Shown here: piece by piece, positions 15,198-24,319 of the stretch | How the letters are laid out: the number at the start of each line of letters is the position of its first letter | Numbering within the stretch: position 1 is the stretch's first letter | Source of the DNA: Agilicoccus flavus | GTDB lineage: Bacteria > Actinomycetota > Actinomycetes > Actinomycetales > Dermatophilaceae | Direction of reading: 5' to 3' | Assembly (NCBI RefSeq): GCF_014857905.1 | Contig: NZ_JACYXE010000001.1 | Location: 620,001 to 684,000, forward strand | DNA: 64,000 bases | Translations under genes and position numbers: made by a program | Notes under the pieces: generated by a model | Database searches by the model: none | What the model was told of the DNA's origin: nothing | The model's input: the letters and a program-made list of their open reading frames with translations, nothing else

Positions 15198-17870
15198 ATG
15201 AGCCGCCCGGGCGAGCCGATCGTCGGTCGAGCGCGGGAGGCCGAGGACCTCGCGGCCGTCCTCACCGACCCGACACGGCCCCGCACGGTGCTCGTCGAGG
15301 GGCCGCCGGGGGTCGGTGTCTCGGCGCTCGTCGAGGACGTGCTGGCACGCCCCGGCGTCGCCCCCGAGCCGGTCGTGCGGCTCGTCGCGAGCGCGTGGGA
15401 GACCGACGTGCCCTACGCCCTCCTCGAACAGGTGGGCCTGACGGCGGACCCGGGCGAGCACCCCGTCGCCGTCGGGCGGCGGCTGCTCGACGCACCCGCC
15501 CTGGCGGAGCGGGGTCGGCTCGTGCTGCTCGTGGATCACGCCCACGACGCCGATCCGGCGTCGCTGCGGGCGCTGCACGCCGCCCTCGTGCGCGCAGCCG
15601 ACCACACCACCCTGCTGCTCCTCGCGCACCGCCCGCCCCCGCTCGAGCTGCCCGACGCGCACCGCATCCCCCTCGACGGCCTCGAGGTCGACGAGGTCCG
15701 CGAGCTGCTCCGCCGGGCCGGGCACCACGTCGGGCCGCGCGTCGCCCGCGCCGTCCGCGACCTCACCGCCGGGCGACCCGTCGACGTCCTCGATCTCGCC
15801 CGCGAGGCGCCGCCCGGCGACTGGGACACGCGTCGCCCCGCGTTCGGCGCCACCCGCCGGCACCGCGCGGCGGTGCAGCGGGCCCGGGCCCGGGTGCCCG
15901 ACCGCACGTGGTCCTTGCTCGAGGCGCTGGCCGTGCTCGTCGACGGGTCGGCGAACACCGAGTACCCCCTCGACGAGGTGGCGGCCCTGGCCGGGGTGGG
16001 CGCGGACGCCGTCGCGGCCGCCCCGTCCGACCTCCTCCTCGCGCGGCAGCATCACGACGGCCCGCGACTGTCCTTCACGCACCCGATGGACGCGGCCGCC
16101 GTGCGGGACGCCTGCGGGCCGCACCGCGTCCGCGAGGTGCACGAGGCGGCGGCGCGGCGCAGCGGGCGGCGCGGCGACGTGGGCGACGAGCTGCGGCACC
16201 TCGTCGCCGCCGCCCCCCGCCCCCGGGCGGATCTCGCCGCCCGGCTCGTGACCCACGCGCGGGAGCAGGCGGCGCGGGGCGCCTGGGCCTCCTGCGCCCG
16301 CGCGCTCGTCGACGCGGGCCGCATGAGCGCCGACCCCCGGGACCGCGCGGAGCACCTCGTGGGCGCCGTCGACGCCCTCGCCGGCGCCGGGCGCCTGGCC
16401 GACGCCGAGGACCTCGTCGCGGACGTGACCGGCCTGCCGCGCACCGCGCGCATCGACGCCACCCTCGGCTACCTCGCGATCCTGCGCGGGCGGCCCGACG
16501 AGGCCGACGCGTTGCTGCGGCGCGCCTGGGCGAGGTGCGACGACGCGCCCCCCGACCTCGCGGCGCTCGTCTGCGCCCGACTCGTGCTGCACTCGCTGGC
16601 CCGATGCGTGGGCACCGACGTCGTCACGTGGGCCGACCGCGCGATCGAGCGCGGCGGCCATCTCCCGATCGCCCTCGAGGCGAGGGCCATCCGCGGCCTG
16701 GGTCTCGCCTCGACCGGCGAGTGGGCCGCGGCCGACGCCCACTACGCCGACCTGTCGGCGATCGTGCCCGCGACCGCCCAGGAGCAGCGGGTGTCGATGG
16801 GCCGCGGCTGGTACGAGCTGCTCGCCGACGAGCCCCTCTCGGCCCGCGCCCGCCTCGAGAGCGCGGTCCCGACCGAGGTGACGCTCGGCTCGGTCCGCAT
16901 CTCGCTGTGGGCGCAGGCCTGGCTCGCCCGCACGCTGCTGGTCCTCGGCGAGTGGGACGAGAGCCTCGAGGTCGCCGACCGGGCCGCCGCCGCGGTCGGG
17001 TCGACGGGCCACGAACTGCTGCGCCCCCTCGTCCACTGGCCGGCCGCGCAGATCCTCGCCCTCCGCGGCGACGTGGAGGGGGCGGAGCGCCGGCTGCACG
17101 CCGGCGCGGCCCACGGCCACGCGTACCCGATCATGCGGCTCCCGGCGGCGCTGGCCCAGGCCCAGGTCGCCGAGGCCCGGGCCGACCACTCGGGTGTGCT
17201 GCGCGCCCTCGACGCGGTCATGGACCTCCTGCGCGACCCGGCGCGGGACCCCCTGTTCTGGCCGTGGATCGACGTCTACGGTGACGCGCTCGTCCACCTC
17301 GGCCGGGTCGACGAGGCGGACGACCTCGTGCGCCCCCACCTGCTCGCCGCCCGCGCTCGCGGCCATCGCTCCGGCGTCGCGCCGGCCGAGGCCACCCTCG
17401 GACGCGTCCACGGCGCCCGCGGCGACATCGACGCCGCGTCGGCCGCCTTCGACCGGGCGGAGCGGGAGCTGGCGAGCCTCCCCCTGCCCCTCCACCTCGC
17501 CCGACTCCGCTTCGCCGCCAGCCAGACGCTGCGCCGCGCCGGCCGCCGCCGCGAGGCCGACGAGGTGATGCGCTCGGCCCGGGAGGTCTACGCCGGGCTC
17601 GGCGCCGTCAGCGTCGTCACGCGCTGCGACCGGGAGCTCAAGGCGTCCGGCCTCGAACGCACCCGCACCCTCGCCGGGGGCGACCTCACCCCGCAGGAGG
17701 CGGCCGTCGTCGAACTCGTCGCGCGCGGCGACACGAACCGGGAGGCCGCCGAGGAGCTGTACGTCTCGGTCAAGACCGTGCAGTACCACCTGACGCGCGT
17801 GTACGCGAAGCTCGGCGTCCGCTCCCGCTCCGAGCTCGCCGCCCGGTACGGACCGCGGTCCGAACCGTGA
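15198..17870 (+). CDS. Large LuxR-family (LAL-type) transcriptional regulator
   Basis: This 890-residue protein has an N-terminal AAA-type ATPase domain, a long TPR-like helical middle and a C-terminal LuxR helix-turn-helix (LTPQEAAVVELVARGDTNRE, then VSVKTVQYHLTRVYAKLGVR). The P-loop reads GPPGVGVSAL at 35-44, so the invariant Walker A Lys is Val41; a Walker B-like LVLLVDHAHDAD follows. ATP use may be lost. LAL regulators such as BenR of Corynebacterium glutamicum activate ben genes, and the ben operon is 8 kb away, so a benzoate role is possible but unproven. The downstream metP operon is another candidate target. The start follows a leaderless-type -10. Confidence 0.82.
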   Translation: MSRPGEPIVGRAREAEDLAAVLTDPTRPRTVLVEGPPGVGVSALVEDVLARPGVAPEPVVRLVASAWETDVPYALLEQVGLTADPGEHPVAVGRRLLDAPALAERGRLVLLVDHAHDADPASLRALHAALVRAADHTTLLLLAHRPPPLELPDAHRIPLDGLEVDEVRELLRRAGHHVGPRVARAVRDLTAGRPVDVLDLAREAPPGDWDTRRPAFGATRRHRAAVQRARARVPDRTWSLLEALAVLVDGSANTEYPLDEVAALAGVGADAVAAAPSDLLLARQHHDGPRLSFTHPMDAAAVRDACGPHRVREVHEAAARRSGRRGDVGDELRHLVAAAPRPRADLAARLVTHAREQAARGAWASCARALVDAGRMSADPRDRAEHLVGAVDALAGAGRLADAEDLVADVTGLPRTARIDATLGYLAILRGRPDEADALLRRAWARCDDAPPDLAALVCARLVLHSLARCVGTDVVTWADRAIERGGHLPIALEARAIRGLGLASTGEWAAADAHYADLSAIVPATAQEQRVSMGRGWYELLADEPLSARARLESAVPTEVTLGSVRISLWAQAWLARTLLVLGEWDESLEVADRAAAAVGSTGHELLRPLVHWPAAQILALRGDVEGAERRLHAGAAHGHAYPIMRLPAALAQAQVAEARADHSGVLRALDAVMDLLRDPARDPLFWPWIDVYGDALVHLGRVDEADDLVRPHLLAARARGHRSGVAPAEATLGRVHGARGDIDAASAAFDRAERELASLPLPLHLARLRFAASQTLRRAGRRREADEVMRSAREVYAGLGAVSVVTRCDRELKASGLERTRTLAGGDLTPQEAAVVELVARGDTNREAAEELYVSVKTVQYHLTRVYAKLGVRSRSELAARYGPRSEP

Positions 17871-17926
17871 GACGTCACGACGGACCGGAGCCGGCCGCGA
17901 CCGGCCGGTTCCTCGTGACATCTCAC
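17867..17926. terminator. Long imperfect inverted repeat overlapping the LAL stop codon
   Basis: GTGAGACGTCACGA (17867-17880) pairs with TCGTGACATCTCAC (17913-17926) with one mismatch, and an inner CCGGCC-rich stem continues it. The left arm contains the LAL stop codon. It probably ends that transcript before metP. Confidence 0.6.
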
Positions 17927-18099
17927 GATGTGTTCGGGGCGATGCGTCGCGCGTAGCGGCCCGAGGTGGCCGGCGCGGCGGATTCGGGTCACGAAACGAC
18001 AACGAAGCGGCCGCCGGGGCGGCCGAGCGGGGTCCGGACGGCGCGCGAGAGGCCGGATTCCGTCAGGCTGGGGCCGCACCCCCCTCACGAAAGGCCCCC

Positions 18100-19668
18100 A
18101 TGTCCTCCCCCCGCCCCGCCTCGAGAGAGGCCTTCTCGTCCCGCAGCGTGTTCATCCTCGCGGCGATCGGTTCGGCCGTCGGTCTCGGCAACATCTGGCG
18201 CTACCCCTACGTCGCCTTCCAGTCCGGCGGCGGCGCGTTCATCGTCCCCTACCTCGTCGCCCTCCTCACCGCCGGCATCCCCCTGCTCTTCCTCGACTAC
18301 GCCCTCGGCCACAAGTACCGGGCGTCCCCGCCGCTCGCCTTCCGGCGCGTCATGCGGTGGGCCGAGCCGATCGGGTGGATGCAGGTCCTCATGTGCTTCG
18401 TCATCGCGACGTTCTACTCGTGCGTCATCGCGTGGGCGAGCTGCTACGCCTTCTTCTCCCTGACCATCGCCTGGGGCGACGACGCCGAGGGGTTCTTCGC
18501 CTCGACGTTCCTCCAGCAGGGTGACCAGACGATGTTCGGCGGTCTCGTGCCGGGCGTCGCGATCCCCCTCGTGGTCGTCTGGGCCGTCTCCATCGGCATC
18601 GTCGCCCTCGGCATCGAGAAGGGCATCGGCAGCGCCAACCGGATCCTGCTGCCCACGCTCATCATCCTGTTCGTGGGGCTCGTCCTGCGGTCGCTGTTCC
18701 TACCGGGCGCGATGGTCGGCCTCGACGCGTTCTTCACGCCCCAGTGGGGCGCCCTGCTCGATCCGCAGGTGTGGATCGCCGCCTACGGTCAGATCTTCTT
18801 CTCGCTGTCGGTCGCGTTCGGCGCGATGCTCACGTACTCCTCCCACCTCAAGCGGCGCACCAACCTCACCGGCTCCGGTCTCGTCGTCGCGTTCTCGAAC
18901 TCGAGCTTCGAGGTGCTCGCCGGCATCGGCGTGTTCGCCGCTCTCGGCTTCCTCGCGACCCAGTCGGGCGTGCCCGTCAGCGAGGCCGCGGCCGGCGGCC
19001 CCGGCCTGGCCTTCGTCGCCTTCCCGACGCTCATCGGGGAGATGCCGTTCGGCGAGATCTTCGGCGCGGCGTTCTTCATCTCGCTCGTCTTCGCGGGCAT
19101 CACGTCGCTCGTCTCGATCATCCAGCCGCCCTCGGACGCCATTTCCGAAAAGTTCGGCATCCCCACCCGCACGGCCACGCTGCTCGTCGGCGGCGCCGCC
19201 GCCGTCGTGTCGCTGCTCCTCTTCCCGACGACGACGGGTCTGAACACCCTCGACGTCACGGACAACTGGATCAACAACGTCGTCCTCGTGATGAACGCCT
19301 TCGTCATGGTCGTCGTCGTCGTGTGGATCGCCCGCGTCGTGCCGAACCTGGCGCGCCACCTCAACGCGGTCAGCTCGTTCAACGTCGGCCGGGGGTGGTG
19401 GCTCTGCCTCGGCATCGTGTCGCCGGCCATCCTGCTGTTCTTCGGCTCGCAGACCATCATCGACCTCATCGCCAACGGCTACAACGACCTGCCCGGCGAA
19501 CTCATCGCCGTCTTCGGCTGGGGCATCACGGGCGGGCTCGTCGTCCTCGCCGTCGCCCTCACCCTCGTGCCCTGGCGGAACGAGAACGCCCTCACCCGCG
19601 CCCGCGACATGGACGACGAGTCCAGCGAGGACGACCACCACCCCGACCTCCAGGAGGACCCCCGATGA
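18100..19668 (+). CDS. metP: Sodium-dependent NSS-family amino acid transporter, large subunit
   Basis: This 522-residue neurotransmitter:sodium symporter homologue has about 12 membrane segments. The TM1 signature is AAIGSAVGLGNIWRYPYVAF (about residues 21-40), whose unwound part binds Na+ and the amino acid. The C-tail is Asp/Glu/His-rich. The large subunit ends in an ATGA overlap with a 33-codon MetS-type gene, which identifies it as the MetPS class that imports methionine and alanine in Corynebacterium. The actual substrate here is inferred. CACGAAAGG provides the ribosome site before ATG 18100. Confidence 0.88.
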   Translation: MSSPRPASREAFSSRSVFILAAIGSAVGLGNIWRYPYVAFQSGGGAFIVPYLVALLTAGIPLLFLDYALGHKYRASPPLAFRRVMRWAEPIGWMQVLMCFVIATFYSCVIAWASCYAFFSLTIAWGDDAEGFFASTFLQQGDQTMFGGLVPGVAIPLVVVWAVSIGIVALGIEKGIGSANRILLPTLIILFVGLVLRSLFLPGAMVGLDAFFTPQWGALLDPQVWIAAYGQIFFSLSVAFGAMLTYSSHLKRRTNLTGSGLVVAFSNSSFEVLAGIGVFAALGFLATQSGVPVSEAAAGGPGLAFVAFPTLIGEMPFGEIFGAAFFISLVFAGITSLVSIIQPPSDAISEKFGIPTRTATLLVGGAAAVVSLLLFPTTTGLNTLDVTDNWINNVVLVMNAFVMVVVVVWIARVVPNLARHLNAVSSFNVGRGWWLCLGIVSPAILLFFGSQTIIDLIANGYNDLPGELIAVFGWGITGGLVVLAVALTLVPWRNENALTRARDMDDESSEDDHHPDLQEDPR

Positions 19669-19766
19669 GCGCCACCGCGATCGTCATGATGATCTGCTAC
19701 CTCGGCATCGTGTGGGGCGGCCTCGTCCTCGCGCTGCTGCACCTGCGCAAGCACCCGGACGAGTAG
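19665..19766 (+). CDS. metS: NSS transporter small subunit MetS
   Basis: This 33-residue protein starts MSATAIVMMICYLGIVWGGL, spans the membrane once and ends LRKHPDE. It matches the MetS small subunit that the NSS transporter MetP needs for activity. The ATG overlaps the metP stop by 4 bases, with GGAGGACC upstream, so the two are translationally coupled. A strong hairpin ends the transcript 60 bases later. Confidence 0.88.
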   Translation: MSATAIVMMICYLGIVWGGLVLALLHLRKHPDE

Positions 19767-19825
19767 GCGGCCCCGACCCGCGGCCCGGTCGCCGACCGGC
19801 CGCGGTCGACCGCCGATCCAGCACA

Positions 19826-19859
19826 GAACGGCGCCTCCCCGCCCGGGGAGGCGCCGTTC
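19826..19859. terminator. Bidirectional terminator between metS and the amino acid dehydrogenase
   Basis: A perfect 15-bp stem (19826-19840 with 19845-19859) around a GCCC loop lies between convergent genes. It can serve both strands. Confidence 0.85.
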
Positions 19860-19877
19860 CGCGTCACTCCCGTCGCG

Positions 19878-20921
19878 TCACTCTCGGTGGCGGTGGGCGG
19901 CGCGGGCCCGGGCGAGGACCGCGCGGCCGCGGTCCAGGACGACGTCCACCGGGGCGGAACCGGTGGCCTGCGCCGCCTCGAGCAGGCCGGAGGTGCGCTC
20001 GCCGATGCGGTCGACGTCCGCGGCGAGGCGGTCCTCGCCCCAGCCCATGGCGCGGGCGTGCTCGTGGATGACGCCGCCCGCGTTGGCCACGAAGTCCGGC
20101 ACGAAGGTGACGCCGGCCTCGACGAGTGCGGCGGCGACGTCAGGGGTGTCGAGGACGTCGTTGGCGGCCCCCGCCACGACCCGCGCCCGCAGGCGGGGGA
20201 CGTCGGAGCGGCCGATCACGCGGGCGACGGCGCACGGCGCGAACACGTCCGCGTCGACGAAGGGCGCCTTCCGCGGATCGACCACCTGTGCCCCGATCCG
20301 CTCGGCCACCGCCGCGGCCCGGGCAGGGTCGACGTCGGAGAGCAGGACCGTGGCGCCCGCCCCGGCGGCCAGCTCCGCGAGCGCCCCACCCACGCTGCCC
20401 GCCCCCTGGACCGACACGGTGACCCCGGTGAGATCGGCGACGCCGAGCGTGTGGCGGGTGGCCGCGTCGAGGGCCGCGAACACGCCGCGGGCCGTCCACG
20501 GCGCCGGGTCGTGTCGGGCGCAGTACACCTTGGCGCCCTGGTCGGCGAGGACGGCCATGTCGGCCATCGTCGTGCCCATGTCGACGCCCGGGATGTACGT
20601 GCCGCCCAGGCGCGCGACGAACTCGCCGAAGCGGGACACGAGCCGGGCCCGGGCGTCGCCCCCGCGCCCCGGGTCGTCGTCGATGATCACGGACTTCGCC
20701 CCGCCGTAGGGCAGCTCGGCCAGCGCGTGCTTGAAGGTCATGGCCCGTGCGAGCCGCTGCGCCTCCCGCACGGCGGCCGCGGCGTCGGGGTAGGCGCGGA
20801 ACCGGACGCCGCCGAACCCGGGCCCGAGCGTCGTGTCGTCGACCGCGACGACGGCACGCAACCCCACCTGCTCGTCCCGGCACGTGATGACCTGCTCGCT
20901 GTCCCAGACGCTCTCGTCCAT
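19878..20921 (-). CDS. Leucine/valine (Glu/Leu/Phe/Val family) dehydrogenase
   Basis: This 347-residue NAD-dependent amino acid dehydrogenase deaminates branched-chain amino acids to 2-oxo acids. The N-terminal domain has GPGFGGVRF and the catalytic Lys in LPYGGAKSVI; the first Lys of the family pair is in MTFKHALA. The NAD domain carries VQGAGSVGGALAE. The end of the family core is DFVANAGGVIHE. Length fits leucine or valine dehydrogenase (about 350-365) rather than glutamate dehydrogenase. It is transcribed alone, toward metS, whose product imports amino acids; a functional link is only suggestive. Confidence 0.88.
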   Translation of the reverse strand: MDESVWDSEQVITCRDEQVGLRAVVAVDDTTLGPGFGGVRFRAYPDAAAAVREAQRLARAMTFKHALAELPYGGAKSVIIDDDPGRGGDARARLVSRFGEFVARLGGTYIPGVDMGTTMADMAVLADQGAKVYCARHDPAPWTARGVFAALDAATRHTLGVADLTGVTVSVQGAGSVGGALAELAAGAGATVLLSDVDPARAAAVAERIGAQVVDPRKAPFVDADVFAPCAVARVIGRSDVPRLRARVVAGAANDVLDTPDVAAALVEAGVTFVPDFVANAGGVIHEHARAMGWGEDRLAADVDRIGERTSGLLEAAQATGSAPVDVVLDRGRAVLARARAAHRHRE

Positions 20922-20934
20922 GGCGTCGATGGTG

Positions 20935-21633
20935 TCACGACGCGCCGGGGTCGGCGCCCGGTTCAGGAGCCGTCGCGAGGGTCGGCGGCGAGCTCGAACG
21001 CGACGGCGCGGACCGGGCGCCGTCCAGGCCCTCCAGCGGGAGGGGCAGGGCCAGGACGAACGGGTCGGGCCAGCTCACCCGGTCCAGACCGGTGAGGTTC
21101 TCGCCGATGACGCCCCCCGCGTCGGCGACGAGGTGATGGCAGGGCAGGGGGTCGTCGCCGTGGGGGTCGATGCTCGGGGCGTCGAGCAGGACGGTGCGGA
21201 CCCCGGTCGCGAGCACCCGCGCGCACGCGTCGGGGTCCAGGTGCGGGTGCGCGAACCACGCGGGGGTGCCGTAGTGCCGCACCCAGCCGGTGTGCAGCAG
21301 GACGAGCACGCCGGGGCCCAGGCGCGGCGCCACCGGCTCGAACACGTCCCAGCCGATGGGCTGCCCGGCGCCCGCGGCGGTGGCGTCGACGAGCACCCCG
21401 GGGCCGGCGAACAGGCCCACCTCGAGGCGGTCGACGCTCGCCCCGCCGGCGGCGACGTGGGACGGGGCGTCGACGTGCGTGCCGGACTGCGAGCCGACGG
21501 TCACCTCGTGGACGACGGACCCGTCCTCGGACAGGCTGCTCGCCGGCGTGAAGCGGGGTCGCGGGTCGCCCGGGTACACGACGGCGTCGGGACCGAGGGG
21601 GAGCGTCAGGTCGACGTGGCGCAGGACCCGCAC
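20935..21633 (-). CDS. Cyclase family protein (kynurenine-formamidase-like)
   Basis: This 232-residue protein belongs to the PF04199 cyclase/formamidase family of metal-dependent hydrolases. The metal-site motif is SGTHVDAPSH (HxD, about residues 51-60). Family members hydrolyse N-formylkynurenine or other cyclic or amide substrates, and the substrate here cannot be told. A low-complexity Ser/Pro/Ala tail follows the domain. It lies 6 bases downstream of the Lon-N-domain gene on the same strand, so the two form an operon, and ends 13 bases upstream of the dehydrogenase start, so all three may be co-transcribed. Confidence 0.8.
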   Translation of the reverse strand: MRVLRHVDLTLPLGPDAVVYPGDPRPRFTPASSLSEDGSVVHEVTVGSQSGTHVDAPSHVAAGGASVDRLEVGLFAGPGVLVDATAAGAGQPIGWDVFEPVAPRLGPGVLVLLHTGWVRHYGTPAWFAHPHLDPDACARVLATGVRTVLLDAPSIDPHGDDPLPCHHLVADAGGVIGENLTGLDRVSWPDPFVLALPLPLEGLDGARSAPSRSSSPPTLATAPEPGADPGAS

Positions 21634-21639
21634 GGTGGA

Positions 21640-22332
21640 TCAGTTCGCCGAGAACGTGTCGGGGGCGACCGTGTGCGGCAACGCGCCCAGGCGGTCGACG
21701 ATGACGATCTCGCGCCGCACGAGACGCCGGGCGAGGGCCAGCCGGTCCTCGGTCGTCGGCGCCTCCAGCAGGGCCTGCCGATCCGTGATCGCGAGCGCGA
21801 CGAGCTCCCCGACCCGATAGGACAGGGCCCGCAGGTCGGTGGGGCGCGACCCGGAGACGGGGTCGCGCTGATCGCCGTGCTCGTCGGCCGCGGCGTCGGA
21901 CCCGCCCTCGAACAGCATCGAGTACGCCACGAGGCGCGCCCGCAGGACCCGGGCGAGGCCCACGCACCGGCCGACGTCGCCGTCGTCCTCGGGGATCCAC
22001 GTGACCTCGCCGACGAGATAGGGCTGGGCGCGCGTGTCGACGGCGTCCACCGTGAAGCGCCGGGCCCCGCGGGCGAGCACCGTGTACGACCCGTCGGCCA
22101 TGCGCTCGACGTGGGTGAGCAGGGCGGTGCACCCGACGCCGAAGAGGGCGCCGACGTTGTCCGCGCCCACCTCGTGACCGGCGCGGATGGCGACGACCCC
22201 GAACTCCGGCGACTCGCGCTCCTCCAAGAGGGACCGGAGCATCTCGACGTACCGCGGCTCGAAGATCCGCAGCGGAAGCCGCGCCCCCGGGACGAGGACC
22301 GTGCCGAGCGGGAACAGCGGCAGCGTGGCCAT
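21640..22332 (-). CDS. Lon N-terminal (LON substrate-binding) domain protein
   Basis: This 230-residue protein is a stand-alone LON substrate-binding domain: LPLFPLGTVLVPGARLPLRI at the start and IFEPRYVEML are characteristic. The ATPase and protease parts of Lon are absent, as is usual for this actinobacterial family, whose function is not established. A -10-like TAGCCT ends 6 bases before the ATG, so the mRNA may be leaderless. It heads a small minus-strand operon with the cyclase and is divergent from the ABC exporter. Confidence 0.85.
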   Translation of the reverse strand: MATLPLFPLGTVLVPGARLPLRIFEPRYVEMLRSLLEERESPEFGVVAIRAGHEVGADNVGALFGVGCTALLTHVERMADGSYTVLARGARRFTVDAVDTRAQPYLVGEVTWIPEDDGDVGRCVGLARVLRARLVAYSMLFEGGSDAAADEHGDQRDPVSGSRPTDLRALSYRVGELVALAITDRQALLEAPTTEDRLALARRLVRREIVIVDRLGALPHTVAPDTFSAN

Positions 22333-22338
22333 TCCCCC

Positions 22339-22344
22339 AGGCTA
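22339..22344 (-). promoter_or_regulatory. Leaderless -10 (TAGCCT) for the Lon-N-domain gene
   Basis: On the minus strand TAGCCT is followed by GGGGGA and then the ATG at 22332, a 6-base gap. Confidence 0.5.
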
Positions 22345-22405
22345 GGCGGAGCCGGAGCGGGCCCGACCCCGAACGGGACCACGGCCGCGGAAAACGGGGG
22401 GAACG

Positions 22406-24319
22406 GTGTCGGTGGTGCGCCGTACGGTAAGGGACGCGATGCGCGACTTCCCCAGCCCCACGCGGGCCTACCTCGATCCCGGCGCCCCGGCCCCCGACAC
22501 CCGGTCGCCGGGAGCGTTCGTGCGCTGGCTGTTCCGCGTCCAGATCACGATCTGGCCCCTCTCGGTCGTCTTCGCGCTGCTCTGGGTCGTGCCGCCGACC
22601 CTCACCCCGTGGCTGCTCGGCAAGGCCATCGACACCGGCATCGTGCCGGGGGACCCGGCGCAGACCTGGCGCTGGCTGGGGTGGCTCGCCCTCGTCACCG
22701 TCGTGGGCGCCCTCGCGGGCGTGGCCAACCACACGCTCATCGTCCGGTCCTGGGTGCTGGCGATCTTCGACACCGTCTCGCTCGTGACGAACAAGACCCT
22801 GCACCTGGGGCACGTCCTCCCGCGGCGCACGCCCACCGGCGAGGTCCTGTCCATCGCGGGGGCCGACGGCGACGAGTACGGCGGGTTCATGGAGGTGGCG
22901 ATCCGGGCGGCCGCCGAGTTCGCGGCGTACGTCGTCGTGGCCTCCATCGTCCTGTCGACGTCGTTCGAGCTCGGCCTGCTCGTGTTGCTCGCGGCGCCTG
23001 TGCTGGCCGCCTCAGCGTGGCCGTTCCTGCGCCCGATGGAGAAGTGGCAGGGCGCCGAGCGCAGCCGCACCTCGCACCTGACGTCGCAGGCCACCGACAT
23101 CGTCGCGGGTCTGCGGGTCCTGCGCGGCATCGGCGGGGAGTCGACGTTCGGGGCGAACTACGCGGCGCAGTCGCAACGGGTGCGCCGCGCCGGGGTCCGC
23201 GCGGGGGCGTGGGAGGCGGCGGTCGAGGCGACCGGTGTGCTGCTCGCGGGGCTGCTCGTCGTCGGCATCGTCCGCCTCGGGGTGGCCGAGGTCGGCGCCG
23301 GGCGGCTCGAGATCGGCCAGCTCGTCGCGTTCCTCGGGTACGGCCTGTTCCTCGTGCAGCCCATGCGGACGTTCTTCCAGCTCGTGCAGAAGTGGACCCG
23401 CACGCGGGTGGCGGCCCGCAAGACGACCGCCGTCCTGGGTCAGGAAGAGCCGTGGCGCGCCCCGGAGCGGGCGCGCGTGCTCCCCGTCGACGGCGACCTC
23501 GTCGACGAGGAGGGCGGGATCACGGCTCGCGGCGGGCGGTTGACGATGCTCGTGTGCGGCTCGACCGACGAGGCGGCCGCCCTCGCCGACCGGCTGGGGC
23601 GCTACCTGCCCGCGGACGGCGACGACGCCGTGTCGGTCGAGGTGACCGAGGGCGTGGTCGGCCGCGCCGCCCGGGCCCAGCGCGCCCGGGCCGAGGCGGA
23701 ACGCGCCCGCCGTGCGCGTCGCGACGCGGAGCGCGCCGCCCGGCCCTGGGGCGTGAGCCTCGGCGGCATCGACCTGTCGTCCGCCGACCTGGCCGACGTC
23801 CGCGCGACGATCCTCGTGGGCGACGCGTCCGCCCAGCTCTTCGCGGGCACCCTGCAGGAGGCCGTGGAACCGCACGGGCGCCTGACCCGACCACAGGCCG
23901 AGGCGGCGCTGCTGGCCGCGGCCGCCCTCGACGTCTACGACGCGCTGCCGGGCGGGTGGGCCGGGCGGCTCGACGAGCGCGCCCGCGGCCTGTCCGGCGG
24001 CCAGCGGCAGCGCCTCGTGCTCGCCCGGGCGCTCGCGGCCGACGCGCCGGTCCTCGTCCTCGTCGAACCCACGTCCGCCGTCGACGCCCACACCGAGGCG
24101 GCGATCGGCGAGCGCCTGCCCGCCGCCCGGGCCGGCCGGACCACCGTCGTCGCGACGACCTCGCCCCTGCTCCTGCGCCACGCCGACGACGTCGTCCTCG
24201 TGCGCGACGGACGCGCCGTGACCCGCGGGACCCACGCCCACCTCATGGCGACCTCGCCCGACTACCGCGCGGTCGTCGTCCGCGACGAGCAGCCGGCCGA
24301 CGCGGGGGGCCCGCGATGA
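22406..24319 (+). CDS. ABC exporter half A, degenerate nucleotide site but intact signature motif
   Basis: This 637-residue half-transporter has a six-helix membrane domain (about 40-345) and an ATPase domain (about 360-620). The ATPase has lost its Walker A loop (VCGSTDEA at 383-390, no GKS/T), the Q-loop Gln (ILVGDASAQLF), the Walker B Asp (Val553 before Glu554) and the H-loop His (Thr584). It keeps a perfect signature, LSGGQ (529-533). An Arg/Ala/Glu-rich insert near 415-450 fills the missing region. The partner gene overlaps by ATGA and has the opposite pattern. GTG 22406 and ATG 22439 are both possible starts; each has a purine-rich site. Confidence 0.85.
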   Translation: MSVVRRTVRDAMRDFPSPTRAYLDPGAPAPDTRSPGAFVRWLFRVQITIWPLSVVFALLWVVPPTLTPWLLGKAIDTGIVPGDPAQTWRWLGWLALVTVVGALAGVANHTLIVRSWVLAIFDTVSLVTNKTLHLGHVLPRRTPTGEVLSIAGADGDEYGGFMEVAIRAAAEFAAYVVVASIVLSTSFELGLLVLLAAPVLAASAWPFLRPMEKWQGAERSRTSHLTSQATDIVAGLRVLRGIGGESTFGANYAAQSQRVRRAGVRAGAWEAAVEATGVLLAGLLVVGIVRLGVAEVGAGRLEIGQLVAFLGYGLFLVQPMRTFFQLVQKWTRTRVAARKTTAVLGQEEPWRAPERARVLPVDGDLVDEEGGITARGGRLTMLVCGSTDEAAALADRLGRYLPADGDDAVSVEVTEGVVGRAARAQRARAEAERARRARRDAERAARPWGVSLGGIDLSSADLADVRATILVGDASAQLFAGTLQEAVEPHGRLTRPQAEAALLAAAALDVYDALPGGWAGRLDERARGLSGGQRQRLVLARALAADAPVLVLVEPTSAVDAHTEAAIGERLPAARAGRTTVVATTSPLLLRHADDVVLVRDGRAVTRGTHAHLMATSPDYRAVVVRDEQPADAGGPR

